From contig NC_133932.1 in the NCBI RefSeq assembly GCF_031877795.1, positions 137,690,841 through 137,754,840 of the forward strand: a DNA stretch of 64,000 nt, in the 5' to 3' direction. Under the pieces are notes generated by a model. That model worked only from the letters and a program-made list of their open reading frames with translations, was not told where the DNA came from and searched no databases. This document shows positions 53,200-64,000 of this stretch, piece after piece. How positions within the stretch are numbered: position 1 is the stretch's first letter; every line of letters starts with the position of its first letter. A program made the translations under genes and the position numbers. The stretch comes from Strix aluco. Lineage: Eukaryota > Chordata > Aves > Strigiformes > Strigidae.

Positions 53200-55609
53200 A
53201 GTTTCTGATTATGAAGCTATTGTCTGGTTCTTCTGGTTTGTGCTCTTTTTTTGGTAACCTTTTGGGGATTTTTGTTACTGTCCTTATTTCCTTGTATTTA
53301 ACCTGTCTATCTATTTAAATGCAATATAAGTGCACATATTCACTTTATATATGTATATATAAATGCAATTCCTTGTATTTAACCTGCCTATTTAAATGCA
53401 ATATGCACACATATACAAATATCCCTATATAAAGTGTAGCTATGTATAATGGGGGAGCTGCATGGAGGCACCCGGGGAGGTGGAAGATACAAGAGCTGGG
53501 TCTCTTCACATTCCAGAATGCAACAGTTGCACAGAGCAGGGTGAAACTGGGGAATTTTCTGAATACTCACTTTTTCTCATTTATTTTTCCACAGGCTGCC
53601 TTCACTCCCCTTTTTGCACTCTGCCATTTTTTTTTTCAGAGAAGACAGAAAAAAATCTACATGTGCACAGCCCTGTGGTGCTCACAGCCCCTGAGGAGCA
53701 AAGAAATCAGCTGTGAGTCCCTGGGCGAGACCCGTGGGGTTTGTTCCGTTTGGGTTAAATGCAGCTTCCCAGGTCTCTGCCCAGCGCCTGCCTGCAGCTC
53801 CCCAGCCCCGTCCCCTGCTGCCACCTGGGGTAAGTACAGGGGGGGTTGCCTGGGGATGACAGACTAGAGACGCTCTTCCCCCGCCAGGACAATTTGTTTG
53901 AGGGTTTGCACCAAAACAAGGATTTACAAAAGTCTCTGGCAGGAACAACAAAGCAGCATGTTAGAAAAGTGCTAAGATGGCAAATTGCTTCGCTAAATAT
54001 TAGTTTTGATCTGATATATACAGATGGACTTTATATGAAAAGCCACCCTAAAAATTGATCTTGATCAATGATTAAAAAATGTCCTCATTCTCTCAAGTAC
54101 TACACGAATGGGATGTGTAAGTTTATTTCTGTGATGACTTTGTTCCCCACAGGAGCTCCTCGGCTTTAGGTTCTTTACCCTCTCAGTTCCCTCTGTCGCT
54201 GTCCCAGTTCTCACTCTCCCACGTTGCTCGGGTCAGTCTCAGAGCTTTGTCCCCTCCACCCAGGGACAGTCAGCTCCATCTTTTGTCCCCGGGTGGCTCT
54301 TTCCCCTCCTGAGGGCAGCGGGTGTTTGAGGAGCAGCACCGCCCTGACCTGTGCTATTTGTGGGCACGACCGTTCTCCCACCGCCTGACCCTTTGGCCAT
54401 GTGAAATCTTCGTTTATTTTTTTTTTTTTTTCCTGATAGCAGATGAGGTCTCAGCATGCACATGGGTGCGCAGACACAATCCGGGACAAATCTTAATCAG
54501 TTTGTGCTCTTCAGTTATGCAAAACGTATTTGTTTCCAGCTGAATAGAGACATTTTCCCTGCTCAGCCCTGGCAAGAGCTGAGGCTGTGCTGCTGTGGCC
54601 ACCAGCTGTTCAGCTGGCGCTTTTAAGATGCGCTAGATTTAACTGCCTTTGCAGAGAAACCTGTCTGGAATATTTCTCTGGAAATCTGCCCCAGCCTCCC
54701 GTCTCTGAGCATCGCAGCTGATGGCCGTGAGGCTGCCCAGGAGAGCTGGCAGCTTCCAGAGCGCTAAATGGAGACCTGGTGTTTGCTCTTGGGTTTTCTA
54801 ACGGCCTCAGGTAGACGAAACACCACTTCAGGTTCTCTGTCTTATTTGAGCCTCTGAATTTCTTCCTTTCCATTTAACCTTTTTGGCAGCTATAAAGCAC
54901 AAATCCATTTTCCTTCCATCAGGGTCGGTTTGGTTAATTGACTTGCAGCTTTAGCTGATAAAGCTCCCTAAAACGTTATACATTTTGCCATACTTAAACA
55001 AAAAGGGAGGAAATCAATAGAGAGTCACATATAATGGGGCTACTTCTCAACTCAGAGTGAGCTGTTATCTCTTGTGGTCTGACCGCATTTGGTTCAGCAC
55101 AAACACTGACCTTTCTCTGACTCTCTCCCCCTCCATCTCCCCTCTCCCGTCCGGGTGCTTCGGCCTCGCCGGGACCAACACGGCTAAGGCTGCCCTCCGG
55201 CTGCTGCCCTGGTCCCAGGGCTGACCTCCAGGTCCTGAGCCCACCTCTCCTCCTTCCCCAGGCAGGAGCAACCCAACCCCAGGCTGTCGTCCTGCCTGTG
55301 CTGCTGAGAAGCTTTAGGTGCCTCCCAAAGGGCTGAGCACCAAATATCCTGAAACTCTGGGTATTTAAAGGTTGGGGAGACACATTAAATGCCACACTGC
55401 TCTTTCCTTGTTATCTGCACAGCCCAGACAGTGACCCTGGGACTGGTCCCCTGGGTCGATGTGATGGTTATTCCTGAGGGCAGCTGCATGGGGGTTTTTT
55501 GGCCCATCCTCCCAAGACCATTGCAGCTGGGGTGCACGGGGTGTCTCACAGCAGGGCTTTTATTCCAAGACACTATTATTTCCAGACCCTCGGACCATCA
55601 GTGTGTGAG
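53200..55609. other. Intergenic upstream of the OR51-like gene
   Basis: No recognisable gene. A repeated phrase (TTCCTTGTATTTAACCTG) occurs at about 53,288 and 53,370. A T16 run lies near 54,417-54,432. The last 300 bp contain a TATA-like TATTTAAAG (about 55,361), an O/E-like TCCCCTGGGT (55,447-55,456) and a splice-acceptor-like ATTATTTCCAG ending at 55,585, just before the OR start. Confidence 0.45.
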
Positions 55610-56566
55610 ATGTCATCTTCCAATAGGACTGGGTCCAGTCCTCTGACCTTCATCCTCACCGGCATTCCCGGCCTGCCTGTGAGCAGCTACTGGCTGGCGT
55701 TGCCTCTCTGCTGCCTGTACCTCCTCATGCTCCTGGGGAACTGCTCCTTGCTGTGGATGATAGTGACAGACCACAGCCTCCATACCCCGATGTACTATTT
55801 CCTCTCCATGCTGTCCATGGCAGACCTGGGCTTGTCTCTCTCCACCCTGCCCACCATGTTGGCAATTTTCTGGTTCAAGTCCACCTCCCTCCGATTTGAG
55901 GCATGCGTTGCCCAGATGTACTTCATCCACTCCTTCTCTGCCATTGAGTCTGGGGTCCTGGTGGCCATGGCTTTTGACCGCTTCGTTGCTATTTGCTACC
56001 CTTTGCGCTACGCCTCTGTCCTGACGAGATCCCTGGTAATGAAGGTGGGGGGGGTGATCTTCACACGGGGCGTCTGTGTGGTGCTACCCGTCGCCATCCT
56101 TATTAAGAAGATGCCTTTTTGCAGGCCCCGTGTCCTGTCTCACTCATTCTGCCTGCACCAGGACATGCTGAGGCTGGTTTGTGGCGATGTCAGGGTCAAC
56201 AGCTTGTACGGGCTGACTGCGGTGATCCTCACCAAGGGGCTGGACTCCCTGACCATCCTCCTGTCTTACATGATGATCATCAGGGCCATCTTGAGCAGCG
56301 TCTCCCAGGAAGCACGAGCCAAAGCCTTTAGCACGTGCATCTCCCACCTCTGTGCCGTCCTGATCTTCTACATCCCGCTCATTGGTTTGTCCATCATCCA
56401 CAGGTTTGGGAAGCACCTGCCCCCCCTCACCCACACGCTCCTGGCCGATGCCTACCTCCTCGTGCCGCCTGTCCTGAACCCACTCGTGTACAGCTGGAAA
56501 ACAACGCGGATCCGCAGGCGGATCCTCATCCTGCTCCGCCAGAGAGGGACCCAGCAGCGGGTCTAG
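55610..56566 (+). CDS. Olfactory receptor, class I, OR51-like (gene 5)
   Basis: Predicted 318-residue odorant receptor on the plus strand. N5-R-T glycosylation site; GIPGLP 18-23; GN 43-44; PMYYFLSMLSMADLGLS in helix 2; C99; MAFDRFVAI with DRF (123-125), usual for OR51; second loop SHSFCLHQD (C181); SY 219-220; KAFSTCISH 238-246; NPLVY 290-294, then a basic tail. The frame is open 37 codons upstream to 55,499, but a splice-acceptor-like ATTATTTCCAG ends 24 nt before the ATG of MSSSNRTG, which I prefer as the start. It belongs to the OR51 side, unlike the four minus-strand SYCEH genes. The odd tail WKTTRIRRRI replaces the usual xKTKQIR. Ligand unknown; fully open. Confidence 0.94.
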   Translation: MSSSNRTGSSPLTFILTGIPGLPVSSYWLALPLCCLYLLMLLGNCSLLWMIVTDHSLHTPMYYFLSMLSMADLGLSLSTLPTMLAIFWFKSTSLRFEACVAQMYFIHSFSAIESGVLVAMAFDRFVAICYPLRYASVLTRSLVMKVGGVIFTRGVCVVLPVAILIKKMPFCRPRVLSHSFCLHQDMLRLVCGDVRVNSLYGLTAVILTKGLDSLTILLSYMMIIRAILSSVSQEARAKAFSTCISHLCAVLIFYIPLIGLSIIHRFGKHLPPLTHTLLADAYLLVPPVLNPLVYSWKTTRIRRRILILLRQRGTQQRV

Positions 56567-59500
56567 GCCCAGAGCAGCAACGCCCCAAAGATCGTCTCCG
56601 TCCTTTCCTCTCCGGACTGGTTGCTCATGGGCAATATCATCTCCTGGAGAAAATCACTCATGCTCCTTCACTTCCCAGGAGAAACCTGTCACCTCTTCCA
56701 CAGCACAGCTCTTTTCCTCTCCACGGAGGGGTGGATTATGGCAATTCACAGTATTCCACTTCCCATTTTGGGATGCCCGACTTCCCAGAAAGTCTGCAGG
56801 AGGGCAGAGCTGGTGTGGCAGGAAGGCAGAGCTGTCCTCCCTGCAGGTGGGAGAGAGAAGACAGCTGAGAGCAGACTTTTGTCAAAGAATTCACAGCTAA
56901 CAGCCGTTTTGGTCTCTGAAGAAATATAAACAGTGTTGCCAGGCTTGTGCTTTTAATTACAATATCTCTATATTGGTTTATTATATGAAAATGTCAGCTC
57001 CCAGAGTTATGTGATTATATGAGACTCCTCAGCTTTCATTATACAAACAATGTGATTCACATCTTTACAGTTATGGAGACAGGAACTAGTGGCCTATGGA
57101 CTGTGACCGAAGGACACAAACCCAGAAAACCAAGTCCCGTCTTGCTGCAGCGTCTGCAAAGGGAGTGTATGGTTTTACTGTCTCATGATACCATCTGCCC
57201 GGCCTATAACTCTGCTGGGAACGTCACAAAAATCTCTCCCCACCTCCCAGGTTAGGGTTCAAATGAGGGCAGGTTGGTCTGGTGTGGAGGCACAGGGTGT
57301 GATGGGTGTGCGACGGGTGTGCGATGCGATCTGAACTCACCCTGAGACTCCTGGTGCCGTTTCTATACTGCCACGGGTCCTTGTATAAGTGACATGTTCC
57401 ATACGGGCGGGCTGAGCTGCCCCTCTTAGAGCATCAAGGCTGTCATTAGTGGAGCCTCCACCCCGTCCCAAGGCAATTCACCTCCTGACTAACACCCCCT
57501 GCAAGCCAAATCCTTGTGACTCTGTCACATCCGCAGGGTCATACCACACCTTTTGCTCCTTTCTGCCCCCAAATCAGTGCCTTGGGTCTTTTTCACGGGC
57601 TGGTCTCCTCCTCTGGGCTCCCTCAGCCCAGCCTTTGCCTCATCCCAGTAGCTGAGCGGTCAAGAAGGAGGGAGCAGGGTGAAAAGGAGAAAGAGAAGCC
57701 GCGACCTTGCACGTGAGAGCCCCCAGCTCATGGGAGAGAGCGTGCTGCAGGGATGCTGCGAGCAGCACTCGTGCCGGGGAGGGATGAAGGCAGAGGAAAC
57801 CACCTATTTCAGTGCAGGCTCTTGGCAGGGTCAGTGTCCAGCCATGTGAAGAAGAGGCACAAGGTCAAGACTGGAGCTTGGGATGCCCTGGCCATCTGTC
57901 AGCAGGTTCCAGCAAACTGGGAGATGCTGCACGTAGCAGGGATGTGCTGGAGAGCTTTGCTAGGGAGAAAAAAAAAATGGTGTTTCTCTTTAGCTTTTTA
58001 TTTGTTTCCCATCCACCCCACCCAGCTCCAAAAGCTGCTTTGGGAATTGCACTGAGAGCTTCCCCCAGCTCTCCTTGGTGCTGCTGTGGAGCATCCAAAT
58101 GGCAAGGATCAGTGCCATGAAAGGGAGTTAGGTCCTTTTTTTTGGCAAGTGTGAGAGAGTTACAGGAAAATTGTACCTGGGTTTTTCTTTTTCATCAGGA
58201 GGAGGACATGCTCTGTCTCTTCCAGAGTCTGTTGGGTACCATCACTGGGAGGTGCCCAGCAGTAAATCCAGCAGGAACACATGGCTGCTGCTGTGCATGC
58301 TGCTTCCCAGATGCTGGGAAGGGACCAGTGTCTGCAGGAGGAAAGATGCACTCCGTGCAAAAATAAAGGTGGATGCAAGGCAAATGCCATTGTTTAACAC
58401 GGAATCTCTGGGCTCGTGGCTGGGAAGTTGCCAGAAGTCTCTCCTGTGTTTTTCCAAGTGTCTGTAAAGTAGATGTCTGAAGACAGGGCATCTGTGTATG
58501 TCCGTGCTGAAACTGCTGGGCAGCTTCGATCTGCCAACAAGAGGTCAGAAGCCGGGGACCTCACCACGGCGACCTGAGCGCTCGGCGCTGTTACACCCTG
58601 CCGTGACCACAGGCGTGTCGCTGTGTGAGCTCAAGAAGGAGAAGTTTATTTCGTGCTTGAATGTTTTGCTAAATCCAGTGAGTCAGACTGAGCAAGCCCT
58701 GGGGAAGAGCAAGTGTTGCTGGAATCAGCTTGTGGACGGGAGAGAGCAGCTCCCTGAGGCGCAGAGCAGCTCCCCAGGAGGATAATGCAGCTGATGCATG
58801 TCAGCCACTGACAAATCTGGTGGCTGGTTTGGACTAGTTGCCTCACAGGCAAAGTCCACAACTGGGTTAAACCACCAGCACTTCACCCATTTGAGCCCAG
58901 CAGTGCTGACCAACCCCAGGCTCTGAGTCACCCAGTCCCAGAGAGCATCTCGCAGCCCCAGACAGCATCTCCTTCCAGGGACAGACGTGACATGACAGTT
59001 TGTCCATCTGGTGCTAATGGGGCTTCCCAGCCCTCCTGGAGGCGACTCTCACTCAGGAATAGAGCGCAGCTAATGCACTGCACTCCTGAAGGGCCTGTGT
59101 GATGCCGAGGAATGAAATTCATAGTAATTTTAGTTGGTATTTTACCTAAAAACACCTCCCCCACTTTACGGAGTAACGAGACCGGGTGCTGTGCTGGCTG
59201 TTGATTTAGGTTTGCAATCTGAAATCACAGAATCACAGAAATGTGCTGCCCTGAGGCCTGCAAGCATTCTCCGAACCTGCAGCTCCCGCTGAACCCGGCT
59301 GTTCTCCAGCTGTCTCCGAGTCACGGCGATTTGCCGGCTTCATTTAATAATTGACAGGACCGCGCGGCTTCCTAACGCTCGCTGTTTGCTTTTCTATGTT
59401 TGACTTTCCATCGACGGCGCCAAAAGCAATAATGTACATACCAATTTTTCTACAAGTGCTTTCCACCTGTCGATCCCTTTCTCTTATCTGCCTTTGCTCG

Positions 59501-62500
59501 GCCCTGTACCTACATCATACATTTGCCATCACAAAATTCCCTTTTGCCAGCAAACAGTGTAAGTTGTCAGCTTCTCCTTCCCACCAGCACCTGCACAGCC
59601 GGGTAAGCACAGTGGCTCTGATGATGCTACACAGGGATGTGAAAATAAACGAAGTCCAGACGCCGCCTCGCTTGCTTCTTATTCTGGTCAACATTTGTGT
59701 TTTGTACCAGTCTCACATTTCAGTCGTGTGTGCAACTTTCCTCCTGAAATAGCTGATCACACACAGCCCTCGCGACAGATTCGGCTGGTTTTGTCTTAAC
59801 AGATTTCACAGGGTTTCTCTTCCAAGGAAGGGGGAAGGCTCCCTGCAGCAGCCCAGCTTTCTTACTGCTAAAACTTCATCTGCTCTGCAAGACATAAAAA
59901 CCAGGCCCTAGCTATGAAGTTAAGGGAGTCTATAGACAAGCTCTGAAACTGGGTCAGATCTGGGATAATCTGATGCATACCACTGAGATGTTTTTTTCTG
60001 TTTATTATTTTTAGTAGCAACCATCCAACTCCTTATGCATCTTGGGATTTATCTGTTACAAAGTCCTGTTAAACTCCAGGGAACTTTGTAGTAAATCAAC
60101 ATGAATGAAGGTCCGAGAAGAGTTACATGTTCATTGGGAAAGTTTGTTTTATCTTTGGAATTGGACGTGGACTAATGTTCTGACCTACTTCAAGACCACA
60201 AAATCCTCTGTTTATGCCTCCATATCCGTATGTTTGCACATCTCCAGAAAGAGCGGCTTTTAGCTCCATGTAAACAGATTTCATACATTAATCTCAACCT
60301 TGAGAATGAAGTAGATCACGGTTGAGGCCAAAATGAATTGGACGTTTCAAGCAGACAAAGTGGAACACCATAAAAGGGTGTAGAGCTTTTCAAAGCACTG
60401 AGGTAAAACTCCAAAATCCAGCTTCTGGGTTTCCCTAGATGCAGTTCTGCATTCAGTGTCCCAAATTTGGGACTACGTGTGGGCCTGGGGTCCACAGTCC
60501 TGTGGGGTGGTGAGTCAGTGCAGCCGTGGAGCTGTGGAGCACATCTGCTCTAAGGCGAGCTGAGATGCTCTGTAGGTTCAAACAAGGAAAATTCAAACTA
60601 AAATCTACCCTTGAAACCACATCCTAGGTAACAAGCACTTCATCTTAAATCTCACCTGGTGGGTGTGACCCACTGGAGGTGTTTACAGCTCTGTAGGTCA
60701 TGCATGAATAAACCCTCAGCTTTTTCCCCACAAGTGTCTTTGGAGAAGCTCAGGGTGGGTTACGTTGGGTGGGTTTCAGGATTTGCAGAATGATCCTGGT
60801 CTCCAGCTGTGGGAGAAAAATGAGGCATTGTGGCTGCAGAGGCTGATCTCATTGGATCATGCGAGGACCTGGCCAGCCCATGCCTGGGAGCTGCTGCCCG
60901 CTGTCACCAGGGGATGGCTCTCCAGTGTCCTCCTCCTCCTCCTCTTCCTCTCAGCACCTTGGTTAAGCAGGGTTAGTCTTGTGGCTCTCAGCCCTACTGT
61001 TGTGTTTCTTCTTGCAGAGAGAGAGAGTTTGTCCAGCCTCATTTAGAAATCCATGAACTCACTTCAGTGTGAGGGATGGACCAGATGACCTCTTCAAGCC
61101 CATTTTGATCGAACTGTCTATGATTTCTAGGATTAGGACAGAACGGACAGCACAAAACTGTACCATCATGGCTTTGATGGTGCTAAGGGCTCCTGGTTAG
61201 GTTTTCATCCCTGCTTCTGCTGTGGAGTGCTGCATTACTGACTTTGGCCTACGGTGTCCAGAAACCATCGCCCAACAACAGTGACATCTTTAATCACCAG
61301 ACATCCATCCTGGTGGCTGGCAGTGACATTTCTGTCCAGCCTCTGTGCTCTAATCTCCTTGTACCCGCTAGAAACTATGCACCCTGTATTGCAAAGGTGA
61401 AGAGAAGCCTCCATGCACCCAGATATATTTTGTGTTTTGCGCAAGTCCTCACAGATCCAGTCCTACCCTTTCTGATACTGCCAGCCACACCGAGCCTGAT
61501 TTGGTCTAATTTCATGGAAATTGCCTTCAATGCCTGCCCTCTCCATACCTTCTTCCTCAGTGAGGTTAGGCTGGGTGTGTGTCCCTATTGCAGTGCTCTC
61601 AGAGAAATACCTCATTCTTCCTAAACTTGATAATGGAGGAGGTAGGAGTCGTGTCTTTATCCAGAGATACTGCATTGTCCTCTCTTTGTTAAATACTTTT
61701 AAAAGCCTGAGGGCTGAGAAGATGGGGTCTCCAGGCATAAAGGCCAACAAGCTGTGGGACCTGAGTACGGTACCCTGTGGCTGGCTCTACAGTTCTTGGC
61801 TCATCTTCTGACCCCTGTGATGATGCTGGACATCACTGGACAAGTGCCTCAGACCCCTGAAATCAGCACCTCTCCCGTCATCCTTCCCAGATTCCCCCCT
61901 TCCTGCAGGGACTCGTGCTCGTGCACAACCTGGGGAATCACCTCCGTGTGCCCGGGGCTGCCAGCAGCAACACCAGGCAGCTCTGCAGGAGATCTGTAAA
62001 CCAGTCTGCCCAAAAAGCAGAATTCTGGTCATAAAATTGCTTCCCAAGGGGACTTTATTCTCAAAGGAACTGGAAAATTCATAAGTGCAAATTCTAATGG
62101 AAAATTTCCCTGCAATCCTTCGAACGGCACCTCTGCTTACACTGGTATTTCTCCTTTGGCTGTTTGCTCTGCTCCCACCCCTCCTCTTTGAGACACCATT
62201 TCAGACATAAAACCCGTCTCTGAAACAAGAAAAAAAACCCTTGTGTATGCAGGAGCAGCAACAAGATTCTGACTTCACTCAACGTCAGAGTTACTCCTAC
62301 GTCAATCACCAAATCCCCTTGATTCCTCACTTGGCCCCTTTCCAAAGCAGAGTCATCTGATAACATTTTCTCAATTCCTAGATTGAATTTCGACCATTTT
62401 GATGATGTCACAGTGATTTATTTTGAAGAAATCATTGCAGATGAGCAACGTAACCTCGTTACTGTCTCTCCTCACAGCTCTGCTCTCATTTTCTTGCTGC

Positions 62501-64000
62501 TGTTACTGAGATGCCCGTTGCGATATCTTAAAATTATGACATTATAAGAGACTGATAAAGGTGAATGGACACATCTGGCCTTACCAGTATGAAACTACTT
62601 TAGCCTACAGAATACAAAAATTAATATCCAAAGTATTTTCAACCTTTTCAAAATTATATTCTGGAATTTCAGTCTCTTTAAACCTTGCGAAACAGGGTGA
62701 AGACAAACATGAAATTCTTCCAGCCTGCGTGTGGCATGTATGCACCACGATCCGGCCACCTTGATCTGGATGGAGCCAGACAACCTGGAAACACTTCGGA
62801 TTAATTAATTGGTGCCATTCTTCTCTTTCATTCTAAGCAGGAAATCCTCCCGCCTTGCAGACCACGGATTTTCCTGCCCCCAGCAAGCATTTGACCCCAT
62901 TTTAGGTCTCTCAGGGATGCACGTGCATTTTTTTTTTGTCTTTTGCAAAACAGTGGTCTCTCTACAGCTAATGCCATTCCTGGTGGAGCTGTGCTGTGGA
63001 CGGCGAGCACAAGGAGGTAGAAACCATGGAAAGAAGTCCCTAAGGAACGATGCTTGTCCAAGAGTCACGGCACACACCGCTGAGTTTGGGGATCTGGCAC
63101 CGCTCTCACTGAGATCACACATCAGCAGCAAGTTTCACTGCTTTGTCTCGACATTCCTTCACCATCAGGGTAAATTTTTTGCATCCCAGCTGTTATTTAC
63201 AGACTTTGGACAATGTTATCCTGGTGGTGGAGGTCTGGGACATGCTGTACATGATGTGCTTTGCGTTCATATTTTAGCAAATTAGAGACAGGTTGTGTTG
63301 ACCTGCGTTCCCCTCTCAGTTGCCTCTGAATCACCTCTATCTACCAGCTTCACTTAATACAGGAAAATGAAATACAGGGGTTTTGCAATGTTTGCAGATT
63401 TCTCTGGGATTGTTTGATTTTCCAGCCCACACACTAAAAGCAGAGAGTCTGCTGCCTTCGTGAGAGGACTCCCTGTCCTTTCTGCATTTTCTGAATCCTC
63501 CCATTGTATTATTTACCTGATGTACCAAGTCAGGCATTAAATATGTCAATGTTTGCCCGTGAGCTCTTGTGAGCTCGTTCATTTCTGTAGGATGAAGCGC
63601 TGGTGACCGAGGATCTCCTGCGTGTCGCTCAGGGCAGCACAGGAAATTGGTTGACACCACTTCACTTTACCCAGGGTTTTTGTGATGATTTCAATTAAAG
63701 ACACTATTTTTCTGCTGAAACAATCCAGGTGGGTTGGCCTCTGAACCAGCTGCAGCTGTACAGGCTTAAAAGTGCTCCACACAGGTTTAACTGCCCTGCT
63801 CCCTGCAGAAGACCTGCTGGAGTGGTATCTGCTTCTATAATTTCATCCGAGCCCTGTGTTGAGGTCACCATGTCATTCATAAAGTGGTGAAGTTAAAGTG
63901 GACCCACTTAGGCACAGGACCAGAGCCAGAGAGGGTTTCTGCAGGTTTGGAAGTTGCCCAGACGCCCAGCACAGGAATACATGAATGGAGTCACATCCGG
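56567..64000. other. Gene-free right end
   Basis: No OR gene, RNA gene or other coding region recognised in 7.4 kb. Composition is average. A likely old CR1 tail lies at 61,010-61,130. The longest frames (62,809-63,285 and 59,351-59,752) have no known domain. Confidence 0.45.
61010..61130 (+). repeat. Possible old CR1 3' tail
   Basis: The sequence GTGAGGGATGGACCAGATGA, CCTCTTCAAGCCCATTTT and TCTATGATTTCTAG matches the last stretch of old CR1 copies (GGACTAGATGACCTCTTGAGG, then TCTATGATTCTA). Confidence 0.5.

Noticed and set aside
52875-53318. 147-codon Lys/Glu/Arg/Gly-rich frame
   Set aside because: Translation of the GGAAA microsatellite.
59221-59245. AATCACAGAATCACAGAAA as a reversed CR1 tip
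   Set aside because: Too short, and no CR1 tail follows it.
62809-63285. 158-codon plus-strand frame near the right end
   Set aside because: No OR motif or other domain; minus-strand frames of similar length overlap it.

Overview
The window reads as bird nuclear DNA. It holds many 5'-truncated CR1 LINE tails, of two related types, several ending in the (ATTCTGTG)n-like tip typical of avian CR1. It also has LTR copies of avian ERV families and single-exon class I olfactory receptor (OR) genes of the OR51/OR52 type. No prokaryotic features, tRNA or rRNA genes, or CRISPR arrays were seen. The species cannot be fixed from the sequence.

Layout. Positions 1-18,200 are GC-rich, gene-poor and repeat-dense: six CR1 tails, a solo LTR sitting inside a C/T minisatellite (3,435-4,639), a 1.04-kb block present twice (9,812-10,858 and 17,125-18,158), two GC-rich minisatellites (about 11,780-12,105 and 15,001-15,184) and several long G or C runs. 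I recognise no host gene there. Positions 19,000-37,300 hold four open OR52-like genes, all on the minus strand (start-to-stop spans 20,084-19,044, 27,075-26,128, 31,775-30,786 and 37,305-36,331). Positions 41,700-56,600 hold the OR51-like side: a C-terminal scrap on the plus strand (41,751-41,846), a truncated and frameshifted minus-strand pseudogene (51,799-52,230) and an open plus-strand gene (55,610-56,566). Between these lies a young endogenous retrovirus of the ERVL class (42,725-49,348, minus strand) with two 863-bp LTRs that look identical and a 5-bp target duplication, but with an old, incomplete pol. Positions 56,600-64,000 appear non-coding.

Function. The five open OR genes encode seven-helix G-protein-coupled odorant receptors expected in olfactory neurons. 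Each carries the usual family marks: an N-terminal glycosylation site, the helix-3 DRY or DRF box, the second-loop cysteine, the helix-6 KAFSTC-type box and NPxxY in helix 7. Three of the four OR52-like genes, and the OR51-like gene, have a good splice-acceptor-like sequence just before the preferred ATG, matching the usual OR layout of 5' UTR exons followed by one coding exon. The OR52-like genes share one strand and the two larger OR51-like members face away from each other, as expected of a cluster grown by local duplication with gene loss.

Most notable for follow-up: the young gag-bearing ERVL with a decayed pol, which suggests copying in trans; an inverted repeat spanning its 3' LTR/internal junction; the duplicated LTR+CR1 block whose outer edge coincides with an LTR end; and the LTR nested in a G4/triplex-prone array.
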